The position numbers and the translations under genes were made by a program. The notes under the pieces were generated by a model. It had not been told where the DNA came from. It made no database searches and saw only the letters and a program-made list of their open reading frames with translations. Shown piece after piece: positions 1 through 6,338 of a DNA stretch of 8,212 nt (its first letter is position 1; the number at the start of each line of letters is the position of its first letter). Location: contig CALCDN010000210.1 of the NCBI GenBank assembly GCA_937900755.1, positions 1 to 8,212 on the forward strand, given 5' to 3'. The stretch is from an uncultured Acetobacter sp. GTDB taxonomy: Bacteria; Pseudomonadota; Alphaproteobacteria; Acetobacterales; Acetobacteraceae.

Positions 1-142
1 CTTCCACACTGACCTTGTCTGTTTCCAGTTCCACAACCGGTTCGTCTTCCTTGACCGCGTCACCGGGCTGTTTCAGCCACTTCCCTACCGTGGCGGTGGT
101 CACACTTTCTCCAAGGGTCGGTACTTTAATTTCGGTCGGCAT
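1..142 (-). CDS. Lipoyl-domain protein, N-terminal 47 codons only; probable lipoyl-fused dihydrolipoyl dehydrogenase (E3)
   Basis: The gene starts at ATG 142 and runs off the left edge of the window, so only its N-terminus is seen. The visible 47 residues are most of a biotinyl/lipoyl carrier domain. They open with MPTEIKVPTLGES and contain the lipoyl-attachment motif ETDKVSVE, with the target lysine at residue 43. About 43 of 47 residues match the start of OdhB next door, which fixes the start codon. The gene follows odhB on the same strand after 77 bp. In the usual order E1-E2-E3 the next gene encodes dihydrolipoyl dehydrogenase, and E3 enzymes with an N-terminal lipoyl domain are known (for example Neisseria p64k). 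I therefore infer a lipoyl-E3 fusion that reoxidises dihydrolipoyl groups with NAD+. A second E2 acyltransferase is the main alternative, because no catalytic domain is visible. The ribosome binding site is weak (GCGAG-like). Confidence 0.7.
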   Translation of the reverse strand, partial: MPTEIKVPTLGESVTTATVGKWLKQPGDAVKEDEPVVELETDKVSVE

Positions 143-171
143 GGGTATTGTCTCGCTCACGTTAGGGTCTG

Positions 172-205
172 CAAAAAGGTAAAGGCCGGAGGGGACCCCC
201 GGCCT
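172..205 (-). terminator. Terminator-like hairpin between odhB and the downstream lipoyl/E3 gene
   Basis: On the minus strand an inverted repeat (AGGCCGG at 183-189 pairing with CCGGCCT at 199-205, plus two inner G-C pairs after one mismatch) makes a tight GC-rich stem with a three-base loop. It is followed by TTTACCTTTTT (173-183), a T tract broken by ACC. It sits 14 bases downstream of the odhB stop codon and about 30 bases upstream of the next start. This has the shape of a rho-independent terminator, but it lies inside an apparent operon. Partial termination or 3'-end protection of the odhA-odhB message is therefore more likely than a full stop. This is inference; readthrough cannot be judged from sequence. 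Confidence 0.6.
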
Positions 206-219
206 GTGCCAGTGTCAGA

Positions 220-1437
220 TCAGACGTCAATCAACAGGCGGCGGGGGTCTTCCACATTCTGCTTGAGCCGCACAAGGAAGCTGACAGCCTCCTTGCCGTC
301 CACGATACGATGGTCGTAGGACAGGGCCACATACATCATGGGGCGAATGACCACCTGGCCATTTACGGCGACCGGGCGTTCCTGAATGGAGTGCATGCCC
401 AGAATACCGGACTGCGGGGAGTTCAGGATCGGGGTGGACAGCAAGGACCCGTAAATACCACCATTGGTGATGGAGAACGTGCCACCAGACAGTTCATCCA
501 GCTTGAGCGTGCCTTCACGCGCGGCCTTGCCAAAGCCCGAAATGGTTTTTTCAATCTGGGCAAAGCCCATTTTGTCCGCATCACGAATGACCGGCACAAC
601 CAGGCCATTGGGGCCACCCACGGCAATGCCGAGGTTGATGAAGTCACGGTAAATAACGTCTTCGCCATCGATTTCGGCGTTAATGGCGGGGAATTCCTTC
701 AGCGCCGCAATAACCCCGCGGGAGAAGATGGACATGTAACCCAGCTTCACACCATGCTTTTTGACAAAGCTGTCCTGGAATTCGGCACGCAGCGCCATGG
801 CGCCGGACATGTCGATTTCGTTAAACGTGGTCAGCATGGCCGCCGTGTTCTGTGCTTCCTTCAGGCGGCGGGCAATGGTGCGGCGCAGGCGCGTCATTTT
901 CACGCGTTCTTCGCGCGGGTCGTCCTTACGAGCGGGCTTGGGCGCTGCTGCGGGCGTAGCTGCCTGCGGCTGGGACAAAAAGCCCAGGACATCGCCTTTG
1001 GTAATACGCCCGCCAAGGCCCGTGCCCTGACCGACCTGCCCTGCGTTCAGGCCGTTTTCGGCCATGATCTTGCGTGCCGCTGGCAGGGCGGCGGCGGAAT
1101 CAACCGCCGGAGCCGCGGGCTTTGCCGCCGGGGCTGCAGGGGCTTCCACTTTCTTTTCCGGTGCCACGGCCTTGGGTGCGGCGGGGGCTGCCCCTGCCTT
1201 GCCGGGTTCCACGGTTGCAAGAAGTGCGCCCACTTCAACCTCGTCCCCTTCCTTTACGGCCTGCGGGCCAAGCACGCCTGCCTGCGGGGCGGCAACTTCC
1301 ACACTGACCTTATCAGTTTCAAGTTCAACGACCGGCTCGTCTTCCTTGACTGCATCGCCCGGCTGCTTGAGCCATTTGGCAATGGTTGCCGTGGTTACGC
1401 TCTCGCCCAGTGTTGGCACCTTGATCTCGACTGACAT
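220..1437 (-). CDS. odhB: Dihydrolipoyllysine-residue succinyltransferase (2-oxoglutarate dehydrogenase E2)
   Basis: This is the E2 core of the cytoplasmic 2-oxoglutarate dehydrogenase complex. It moves the succinyl group from the E1-loaded lipoyl arm to coenzyme A in the TCA cycle. The 405-aa protein has the standard layout and length: a lipoyl domain at residues 1-77 with ETDK motif and lipoyl lysine K43; an Ala/Pro-rich flexible linker at about 78-115; a peripheral subunit-binding domain at about 117-154; a second linker; and the acyltransferase domain from about 178 to the end. The active-site signature SYDHRIVDG carries H376 and D380. I start it at ATG 1437 because the next gene begins with the same MxxEIKVPTLGES sequence. 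GGGGA five bases upstream is a modest ribosome binding site. An 18-codon extension to 1491 would run into an intergenic stem-loop and is rejected. The gene lies 109 bp after odhA. The choice of succinyl- over acetyl-transferase rests mainly on the adjacent odhA. Confidence 0.96.
   Translation of the reverse strand: MSVEIKVPTLGESVTTATIAKWLKQPGDAVKEDEPVVELETDKVSVEVAAPQAGVLGPQAVKEGDEVEVGALLATVEPGKAGAAPAAPKAVAPEKKVEAPAAPAAKPAAPAVDSAAALPAARKIMAENGLNAGQVGQGTGLGGRITKGDVLGFLSQPQAATPAAAPKPARKDDPREERVKMTRLRRTIARRLKEAQNTAAMLTTFNEIDMSGAMALRAEFQDSFVKKHGVKLGYMSIFSRGVIAALKEFPAINAEIDGEDVIYRDFINLGIAVGGPNGLVVPVIRDADKMGFAQIEKTISGFGKAAREGTLKLDELSGGTFSITNGGIYGSLLSTPILNSPQSGILGMHSIQERPVAVNGQVVIRPMMYVALSYDHRIVDGKEAVSFLVRLKQNVEDPRRLLIDV
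1297..1437 (-). repeat. Lipoyl-domain coding segment, copy in odhB (partner at 2-142)
   Basis: The first 47 codons of odhB match the first 47 codons of the next gene (2-142) at about 43 of 47 amino acids. By hand count only about three quarters of the bases match, and nearly all differences are at third codon positions. The two copies are therefore an old duplication held together by selection on the protein (or by past conversion), not a recent DNA copy. The four differing residues are at positions 2, 3, 19 and 20, away from the lipoyl lysine. Confidence 0.85.
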
Positions 1438-1464
1438 CCTGTTCCCCATTCTTCTCAAGAAAGG

Positions 1465-1497
1465 TCCTGTGTGGGGCAATGGTTTTTCCACACAGGA
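1465..1497 (-). other. Perfect 10-bp stem-loop between odhA and odhB
   Basis: TCCTGTGTGG (1465-1474) and CCACACAGGA (1488-1497) are perfect inverted arms around a 13-base loop, 27 bases upstream of the odhB start. In the operon transcript (minus strand) the stem is followed by CCTTTCTTGAG, not a clear T tract, so it does not look like a normal terminator in that direction. It may be an mRNA processing or stability element, or may affect access to the odhB ribosome binding site. On the plus strand it is followed by TTTTCC, but no gene would use it there. Confidence 0.6.
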
Positions 1498-1504
1498 TTT
1501 TCCT

Positions 1505-1535
1505 TCCGCGTAAGGCGGACAATTTTTCTAAAATT
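1505..1535 (-). other. Two short inverted repeats just after odhA
   Basis: Immediately downstream of the odhA stop are an AT-rich inverted repeat, AATTTT (1521-1526) with AAAATT (1530-1535) around TCT, and a GC-rich one, TCCGC (1505-1509) with GCGGA (1515-1519) around five bases. With the larger stem at 1465-1497 they fill most of the 109-bp gap between odhA and odhB. Each alone is short and could arise by chance. Their clustering suggests a structured intercistronic RNA. Confidence 0.35.
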
Positions 1536-1546
1536 CCAGACCCTGC

Positions 1547-4414
1547 TCAGCGACCCGCCTTGATCCCCAGCGCGCGGTCCACGAGGTCCGCCTGTTCGGC
1601 GGCATGGATGCGGGCCAGACCCGTGGCCGGGCTTGCGGCTGCCGCACGCCCCACATACTGCGGACGCCCGGCCTTGTGGCCTGCCCGCACCAGAGCCTGT
1701 TCAATCCGCCGGTCCACAAAGTGCCATGCACCGCCATTTTCCGTTTCTTCCTGACACCAGACAATGTCCGCATCAGGATAACGCTTGAGCTCGGCCGCGA
1801 GTGCTGCTTCGGGGAAGGGGTAGAGTTGCTCCACACGCACGATGGCGACATCCTTGATGTCCTTCTCGCGCCGTGCCGCCAGCAGGTCGTAATAGACCTT
1901 GCCCGAGCAGACCACCACCCGGCGGACCTTGGCGTCTGGCCCAAGGGCATCGGCTTCAGGCAGAACGGGGTTGAAGCGTGTGCCCGGGCCAAAATCCGCC
2001 AGGGCGGAAACAGCCAGCTTGTGCCGCAGCAGGGACTTGGGCTCCATCAGCACCATTGGCTTGCGGTAGTCCAGCTTGAGCTGGCGGCGCAGGGCATGGA
2101 AGTAGTTGGCTGGCGTTGTAATGTTGCACACGAACATGTTGTCTTCAGCGCAGAGCTGAAGGTAACGCTCCAGACGGGCGGAGGAATGTTCGGGACCCTG
2201 ACCTTCATACCCGTGGGGCAGAAGCAGCACCAGACCGGACATACGCAGCCACTTGGTCTCGCCCGAGGCAATGAACTGGTCAATAATGACCTGCGCACAG
2301 TTGGCGAAGTCCCCGAACTGCGCTTCCCACAAAACCAGTGTCTGCGGGTTACGTACGGAATAGCCATATTCAAAACCCAGCACGCCGTATTCGGACAGCA
2401 GCGAGTTCCAGATTTCGATTTTCGCCTGATCGGCCTGAATATGGTTCAGCGGTGTGCAGGGCGTCTGGTTGACCTGGTCCGTCCATGTGGCATGGCGCTG
2501 GCTGAAGGTGCCACGCTGGCAGTCTTCGCCGGACAGGCGCACCCGGTGGCCTTCAAGCAGCAAGGAGCCAAAGCCCATGGCCTCACCCGTTGCCCAGTCA
2601 AACCCCTCGCCCGAGCTGAACATGCCAGCCTTGGCCTTGAGCTGGCGCGCGATCTTGGAGTTGAGGTTGAAGCCTTCGGGCACCTTGGTGATGGCGGCAC
2701 CAATTTTTTGCAGCGCATCAAGGGCCACACCGGTTTCAGGCCAGGCCTGTTCGGGCTTTCTGGCTGGCGCCGTCAGCCCTTTCCAGTTGCCTTCCAGCCA
2801 GTCAGCCTTGTTGACCTTGTAGGACTCGGCGGCTTTGTAGTCGGCCTCCAGCCGGTCCTGGAACGCATCCCACTGTGCCTGCGTTTCGGCCTCGGTCATC
2901 ACACCTGTTTCCACCACGCGGCGGGCATACAGGGTATGCGGCGTTTCGTGGCTGGCAATGGCCTTGTACATAACGGGCTGGGTAAAGACCGGTTCGTCCG
3001 TTTCGTTGTGGCCATGGCGGCGGTAGCAGACGATGTCGAGCACGATGTCGCTTGCAAACGCCAGCCGGTAATCGGCGGCAAGGCGCGAGGCGTAGATGAC
3101 CGCCTCGGCGTCATCCCCGTTCACATGCAGGACTGGTGCTTCAATGGATTTGGCAAGGTCCGTGCCATACACACCGGAATGTCCACATTCGGGATTGGTG
3201 GTAAAGCCGATCTGGTTGTTGACCACCATATGAATGGTGCCACCCGTGCGGTAGCCGGGTAGCTGGGACATGGCAAAGGTTTCATACACAATGCCCTGGC
3301 CGGCAAAAGCCGCATCACCATGAATGACAATGCCCATGCTGCCATTGCGGTTTTGCGTATCGCCCGCATCATCCTGCGTTGCGCGCACCTTGCCCAGCAC
3401 CACCGTGTCCACCGCTTCGAGGTGGGAGGGGTTGGGCAGGAGGGAAATATGGACCGAACGCCCGCTGACTTCCACATCGGCCGAAGAACCTAGATGGTAC
3501 TTGACGTCCCCCGAGCCTTCCACGTTGTCAGGCTTGAAGGAGCCACCGGCAAATTCATTGAAAATGGCCACGTAGGGCTTGCGCACCACGTTGACCAGCG
3601 TGTTCAGGCGGCCACGATGGGCCATGCCGATGGTCACCGAGCCAACACCCTGCACGGCGGACTGGTCCACAATGGCATGCAGGGCGGGAATGGAGATTTC
3701 GCCCCCTTCCAGGCCAAAGCGCTTGGCGCCTACGTAACGCTTCTGGCAGAATGCCTCAAACCCTTCGGCCTCAGCCAGGTTTTTGAGAATACTCTTGCGT
3801 TCGGCCACGCTGACATTTTGCTGCCAGTTGTCGCTTTCCAGACGGTTGCGGAACCACTCGCGCTGCCCGGCATTACGGGCATACAGGTATTCCGCACCAA
3901 TATTGCCACAGTAAACGCCGCGCAGGGCTGCAATAACGTCCTTGACCCTGGCTGTGCTACGCCCCTTGAGCAGGGGGTCCAGCAAGGAGCCGATGAAGAC
4001 TTCGCGGTCCAGGTCCTTGGGGCCAAAGCCGTAGGTCTGCGGGTCCAGTTCCTCACGCTGCGTGGGAACCTTGAGCCCCAGCGGGTCCAGCGTTGCTTCC
4101 AGATGACCATATTCACGGTAGGCGCGCACCAGCCGGGCAATGGCCAGGCTGTCCTGTGCGGCCAGCCCGCCAGCCGGACCACCCTTGGCGGGTGGCGGTG
4201 GCTCTTCGCCCGTAATAATGGACTGGCGCGGCGCCCACGATGCGCCAAGCGCGTCATGCAGTACGGCCGCCTCGTCATCCCCCAGCGAACTGAAGAGAAT
4301 ATCGAAGGAGGGATCTACACTTTTTGGATCCTTCGCCCACTGGGCATACAAATCCGCAAGGTACGCGATATTGGCACCGTTCAGAGCGGTTGCCAGCATA
4401 TCCGAGACCGCCAT
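1547..4414 (-). CDS. odhA: 2-oxoglutarate dehydrogenase E1 component (thiamine diphosphate dependent)
   Basis: OdhA (SucA) decarboxylates 2-oxoglutarate with thiamine diphosphate and loads the succinyl group on the E2 lipoyl arm. The 955-aa length is normal for the family. In order, I see the E1 N-terminal segment (residues 13-40, ANIAYLADLYAQW then DPKSVDPSF), which contacts the core; the helical region with RAYREYGHLEATLDPLGL (97-114); IGMAHRGRLN (262-271); the ThDP/Mg motif HGDAAFAGQG (365-374) ending with NN (399-400); RRHGHNETDEPVFTQP (465-480); the transketolase-like pyrimidine domain with SGEDCQRGTFSQRHA (628-642) and LLPHGYEGQGPEHSSARLER (731-750); and the C-terminal domain with CQEETENGGAW (887-897). 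The start at 4414 has an excellent ribosome binding site, GGGAGGA, seven bases upstream. It is the first gene of the odhA-odhB-E3 run and lies 204 bp downstream of zapE. The reading frame is intact. Confidence 0.98.
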   Translation of the reverse strand: MAVSDMLATALNGANIAYLADLYAQWAKDPKSVDPSFDILFSSLGDDEAAVLHDALGASWAPRQSIITGEEPPPPAKGGPAGGLAAQDSLAIARLVRAYREYGHLEATLDPLGLKVPTQREELDPQTYGFGPKDLDREVFIGSLLDPLLKGRSTARVKDVIAALRGVYCGNIGAEYLYARNAGQREWFRNRLESDNWQQNVSVAERKSILKNLAEAEGFEAFCQKRYVGAKRFGLEGGEISIPALHAIVDQSAVQGVGSVTIGMAHRGRLNTLVNVVRKPYVAIFNEFAGGSFKPDNVEGSGDVKYHLGSSADVEVSGRSVHISLLPNPSHLEAVDTVVLGKVRATQDDAGDTQNRNGSMGIVIHGDAAFAGQGIVYETFAMSQLPGYRTGGTIHMVVNNQIGFTTNPECGHSGVYGTDLAKSIEAPVLHVNGDDAEAVIYASRLAADYRLAFASDIVLDIVCYRRHGHNETDEPVFTQPVMYKAIASHETPHTLYARRVVETGVMTEAETQAQWDAFQDRLEADYKAAESYKVNKADWLEGNWKGLTAPARKPEQAWPETGVALDALQKIGAAITKVPEGFNLNSKIARQLKAKAGMFSSGEGFDWATGEAMGFGSLLLEGHRVRLSGEDCQRGTFSQRHATWTDQVNQTPCTPLNHIQADQAKIEIWNSLLSEYGVLGFEYGYSVRNPQTLVLWEAQFGDFANCAQVIIDQFIASGETKWLRMSGLVLLLPHGYEGQGPEHSSARLERYLQLCAEDNMFVCNITTPANYFHALRRQLKLDYRKPMVLMEPKSLLRHKLAVSALADFGPGTRFNPVLPEADALGPDAKVRRVVVCSGKVYYDLLAARREKDIKDVAIVRVEQLYPFPEAALAAELKRYPDADIVWCQEETENGGAWHFVDRRIEQALVRAGHKAGRPQYVGRAAAASPATGLARIHAAEQADLVDRALGIKAGR

Positions 4415-4618
4415 CTCACATTCCTCCCTGTCGCGGGGTGATCACGCGCCGCAGACCAGATGTTGTGTCACACTCCAACGTAAGCCGGACCATCTTTTCC
4501 TTCACCCCACCCATACGGCGAGGTGCCCTTGATATCCCTTGCCAGGGGCACACAGCCCCCGGCTCTTTCTGTCTCAAGAGCTAGACCGGCCATGGGGCCG
4601 TAACAAGGGCACCGCCTG
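4415..4618 (-). promoter_or_regulatory. odhA upstream region with nested inverted repeats
   Basis: This is the 204-bp gap between the zapE stop and the odhA start. It holds a long-range inverted repeat, GGTGCCCTTG (4522-4531) with CAAGGGCACC (4604-4613). Nested inside is a hairpin, GCCAGGGGC (4541-4549) with GCCCCCGGC (4555-4563), with one mismatch and a five-base loop. A smaller stem, CGGCC/GGCCG, lies at 4587-4600. Nearer to odhA there are short palindromes GTGTCACAC (4465-4473) and GTGATCAC (4438-4445). No T tract follows the hairpins on the minus strand, so a classic terminator for zapE is not evident. I see no convincing sigma-70 promoter, although the gap size and the strong odhA ribosome site make a promoter here likely. 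Confidence 0.5.
4422..4428 (-). promoter_or_regulatory. Strong ribosome binding site of odhA
   Basis: The minus strand reads GGGAGGA seven bases before ATG 4414, the best Shine-Dalgarno match in the window. It fixes the odhA start and suggests efficient translation. The other operon genes in view have clearly weaker sites. Confidence 0.85.
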
Positions 4619-5842
4619 TCACGCTCTAGCGAGGCTGTGTGCGGCCTGTGCCGCCTGCGCGCCGTGCTCAAGCCAGCTTTCGCTGCTCATTTCCGCCAGA
4701 CGGGAGGCTGTACGGGCGAATGCATCCGATCCCTCGCCCTCGGTAAACAGTTTGTCAGGTGCGGCCGCAGCCGAGGCAAACAGCAGATTTCCGTTGTCAT
4801 ACAAGGCATCTATGAGGGTGATGAAGCGCCGTGCCAGGTTGGCCTCGTCCTGTCCCATGAGGGGGATGTTGTCGATCACGACAACGGGAAAACGCCGTGC
4901 CAGCGCCAGATAGTCATTTGGCCCCAGCGGCTTTCCACACAAAGAGTTGAAATCGAACCGGCACACCGGCCCCGCCGCCTGCTCCACCACAAAGCTGCGG
5001 CCGATAAACTCCAGCGTAACCGGCTGGGGGCTGGCCGCACCGGCCTGATGGGCAAAAATGCGGTCAAGTGTGGCGTGGGCCTGCGCATCGGCGGGGACCA
5101 GCCATGTCTGGCGGTCCTGCTCGCGCCCGCGCCGGTAATCCCTTGGCGAATCCAGCTCGATCGTATCCAGCTCGCGCCGGATAATGGCGATGAAGGGCTT
5201 GAAGGCGTCCGCCCCCGGCCTGTTCTGGAACAGTTGCGCAGGCTCGGTGTTGGATGTGGCGACAATCACCACCCCATCGGCGAACAGGGCCTCGAACAGG
5301 CGGCCCAGAATCATGGCGTCCGCGATATCGTTCACCTGAAACTCGTCAAAGCACAAAAGCCGCACGCGAGCCGCAATGGTTCTGGCCAGCGGGGGAATAG
5401 GGTCGGCCATGCCGGGGTTGGCTACCTTGAGGGCATGCAGCTTCTGGTGCACGTCCTGCATGAAGCGCAAAAAATGGATGCGCTCCTTGAGCCTGACCGG
5501 CGCACACCCGAAAAACAGGTCCATGACCATGGTTTTGCCACGGCCCACCCGCCCTACAATATAAAGTCCACGCGGGCCGTCCTGTGGAGCCTGCGTGGGC
5601 GAGTTCATCAGCTTTTTGGCAAGACCCGCCAAAAACCCCCGCCCCTTGCCCGCGGCAGGTGCCGCCTGTGGCGCACGCTCGGGCATGGTGGCCAGTTCGC
5701 GCCACAACTGGTCCAGACGTTCGACCACACGGGCCTGGTCTGGATCGCTCTTGATGTCCCCGGTGGCAATGCGCTGCCGGTAAACTGCCAGAGGCCCCTG
5801 TGCGGTCGCAGCGGAGGCCCCGCTCGTGTTCATGTCTGTCAT
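4619..5842 (-). CDS. zapE: AFG1-like ATPase, cell division protein ZapE
   Basis: This is an AFG1/ZapE-family P-loop ATPase of 407 aa, close to the usual 360-400. In E. coli ZapE associates with the Z ring and affects FtsZ under stress; the mitochondrial relative AFG1/LACE1 handles respiratory-chain proteins. Visible motifs are LAVYRQRIATGDIKSDPDQ (18-36), typical of the family; Walker A GRVGRGKT (97-104); Walker B RLLCFDEFQVNDIADA (161-176) with D166 and E167; a sensor-like VATSNTEP (194-201); FDFNSLCG (296-303); and the C-terminal RTASRLAEMSSESW (377-390). A charged, Ala/Pro-rich insert at about 52-90 precedes the Walker A strand. The start is at 5842, with an alternative ATG three codons later; neither has a strong ribosome binding site. 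The gene lies upstream of odhA on the same strand and is divergent from the AhpD-like gene. In many Alphaproteobacteria it precedes mdh-sucCD-odhAB. Confidence 0.95.
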   Translation of the reverse strand: MTDMNTSGASAATAQGPLAVYRQRIATGDIKSDPDQARVVERLDQLWRELATMPERAPQAAPAAGKGRGFLAGLAKKLMNSPTQAPQDGPRGLYIVGRVGRGKTMVMDLFFGCAPVRLKERIHFLRFMQDVHQKLHALKVANPGMADPIPPLARTIAARVRLLCFDEFQVNDIADAMILGRLFEALFADGVVIVATSNTEPAQLFQNRPGADAFKPFIAIIRRELDTIELDSPRDYRRGREQDRQTWLVPADAQAHATLDRIFAHQAGAASPQPVTLEFIGRSFVVEQAAGPVCRFDFNSLCGKPLGPNDYLALARRFPVVVIDNIPLMGQDEANLARRFITLIDALYDNGNLLFASAAAAPDKLFTEGEGSDAFARTASRLAEMSSESWLEHGAQAAQAAHSLARA

Positions 5843-5971
5843 AATTCTGCCCGATAACGGCTTGGAGGCTCTTTAAGCAAGCATCATCACCTCTCCTAAC
5901 CGTGTCGTGACAAGGCGGGAGGGCTCTGGTGCTGTCGAGGGGTCCACCATACCCTTACTGGAGTCCTCGCC
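5843..5971. promoter_or_regulatory. Divergent intergenic region between zapE and the AhpD-like gene
   Basis: These 129 bases separate two divergently read genes and must hold both promoters if each is transcribed from here. On the plus strand GTGACA (5907-5912) resembles a -35 box, but no good -10 box stands at the right distance. On the minus strand TTGCTT (near 5880) with TTATCG 17 bases further on is only a weak match. I see no strong palindrome. The only clear signal is the GGAG ribosome site (5960-5963) of the plus-strand gene. Confidence 0.4.
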
Positions 5972-6310
5972 ATGACCGACTGGAACGCGTATCGCGCCAA
6001 CATGCAAAACAACGTCAAGGCGCTGGCGCAACTGACCCCCAATACGCTCAAGGGGTTGCAAACGCTGGAAACCCCCCTCCCCGAACTCAAGCACCTGGAT
6101 GCCAAGACGCGGGAGCTGATTGCGCTGGCCGTGGCCGTGACCACGCGCTGCGATGGCTGCATTGCCGTCCATTCCGCCGCCGCGCGCAAGGTTGGCGCAA
6201 GCAAGGAGGAAATTGCCGAAGCCCTTGGCGTGGCCGTGGCGCTGAACGCAGGCGCGGCCCTTGTCTACTCCAGCCGGGTGATGGAAGCGTTCGACAGCAC
6301 GGAAGGCTAG
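5972..6310 (+). CDS. Carboxymuconolactone decarboxylase family protein (AhpD-like)
   Basis: This small all-helical protein of 112 aa belongs to the AhpD/CMD superfamily. The diagnostic stretch at residues 48-67 has conserved E48 and the redox motif RCDGCIAVH, giving C60-x-x-C63-x-x-x-H67. This is the catalytic arrangement of AhpD-type alkylhydroperoxidases, which use the cysteine pair in thiol-dependent peroxide reduction. True carboxymuconolactone decarboxylases lack the CxxC, so a redox role is more likely. No ahpC or aromatic-degradation gene is nearby, so the physiological partner is unknown. The start at 5972 has GGAG eight bases upstream. The 112-aa length suits a single-domain member of the family. 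It is read divergently from zapE and convergently with the cupin gene, whose stop is 28 bp away, so it is probably monocistronic. It is complete and intact, with no signal peptide. Confidence 0.9.
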   Translation: MTDWNAYRANMQNNVKALAQLTPNTLKGLQTLETPLPELKHLDAKTRELIALAVAVTTRCDGCIAVHSAAARKVGASKEEIAEALGVAVALNAGAALVYSSRVMEAFDSTEG

Positions 6311-6338
6311 GGCGGGCCCGACCGACCCGGGCAACACC

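Noticed and set aside
310..1434. 374-codon open frame on the plus strand opposite odhB
   Set aside because: Its codons are in exact register with the odhB codons. Stops would require TTA, CTA or TCA codons in odhB, which are rare in GC-rich genes, so the frame stays open by default. The product is low-complexity and resembles no family.
1438..1491. 18-codon N-terminal extension of odhB
   Set aside because: It would begin inside the 1465-1497 stem-loop. The next gene's matching lipoyl domain starts at the equivalent of 1437, and the extra residues are not part of the lipoyl fold.
1465..1501. Plus-strand rho-independent terminator (stem plus TTTTCC)
   Set aside because: No plus-strand gene lies upstream to be terminated; the stem is more sensibly read as part of the minus-strand odh transcript.
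1604..4441. Two long plus-strand open frames (1604-3262 and 3494-4441) opposite odhA
   Set aside because: The longer frame shows the same register effect as opposite odhB. The minus strand encodes an unmistakable full-length E1 enzyme, and neither plus-strand frame gives a recognisable protein.
4572..4610. Possible sigma-70 boxes for odhA (TTGAGA near 4572 or TTGTTA near 4605)
   Set aside because: At 17-base spacing the matching -10 hexamers are poor (TGTGTG and TAGCTC), so I could not support a promoter by eye.
4637..5857. 406-codon plus-strand open frame opposite zapE
   Set aside because: It is in register with zapE codons and almost exactly mirrors its extent. The zapE product has intact Walker motifs, so the mirror frame is a shadow.
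6316..6332. 5-bp stem GCCCG/CGGGC between the convergent AhpD-like and cupin genes as a bidirectional terminator
   Set aside because: The stem is short, has no T tract in either direction, and could easily occur by chance in GC-rich DNA.
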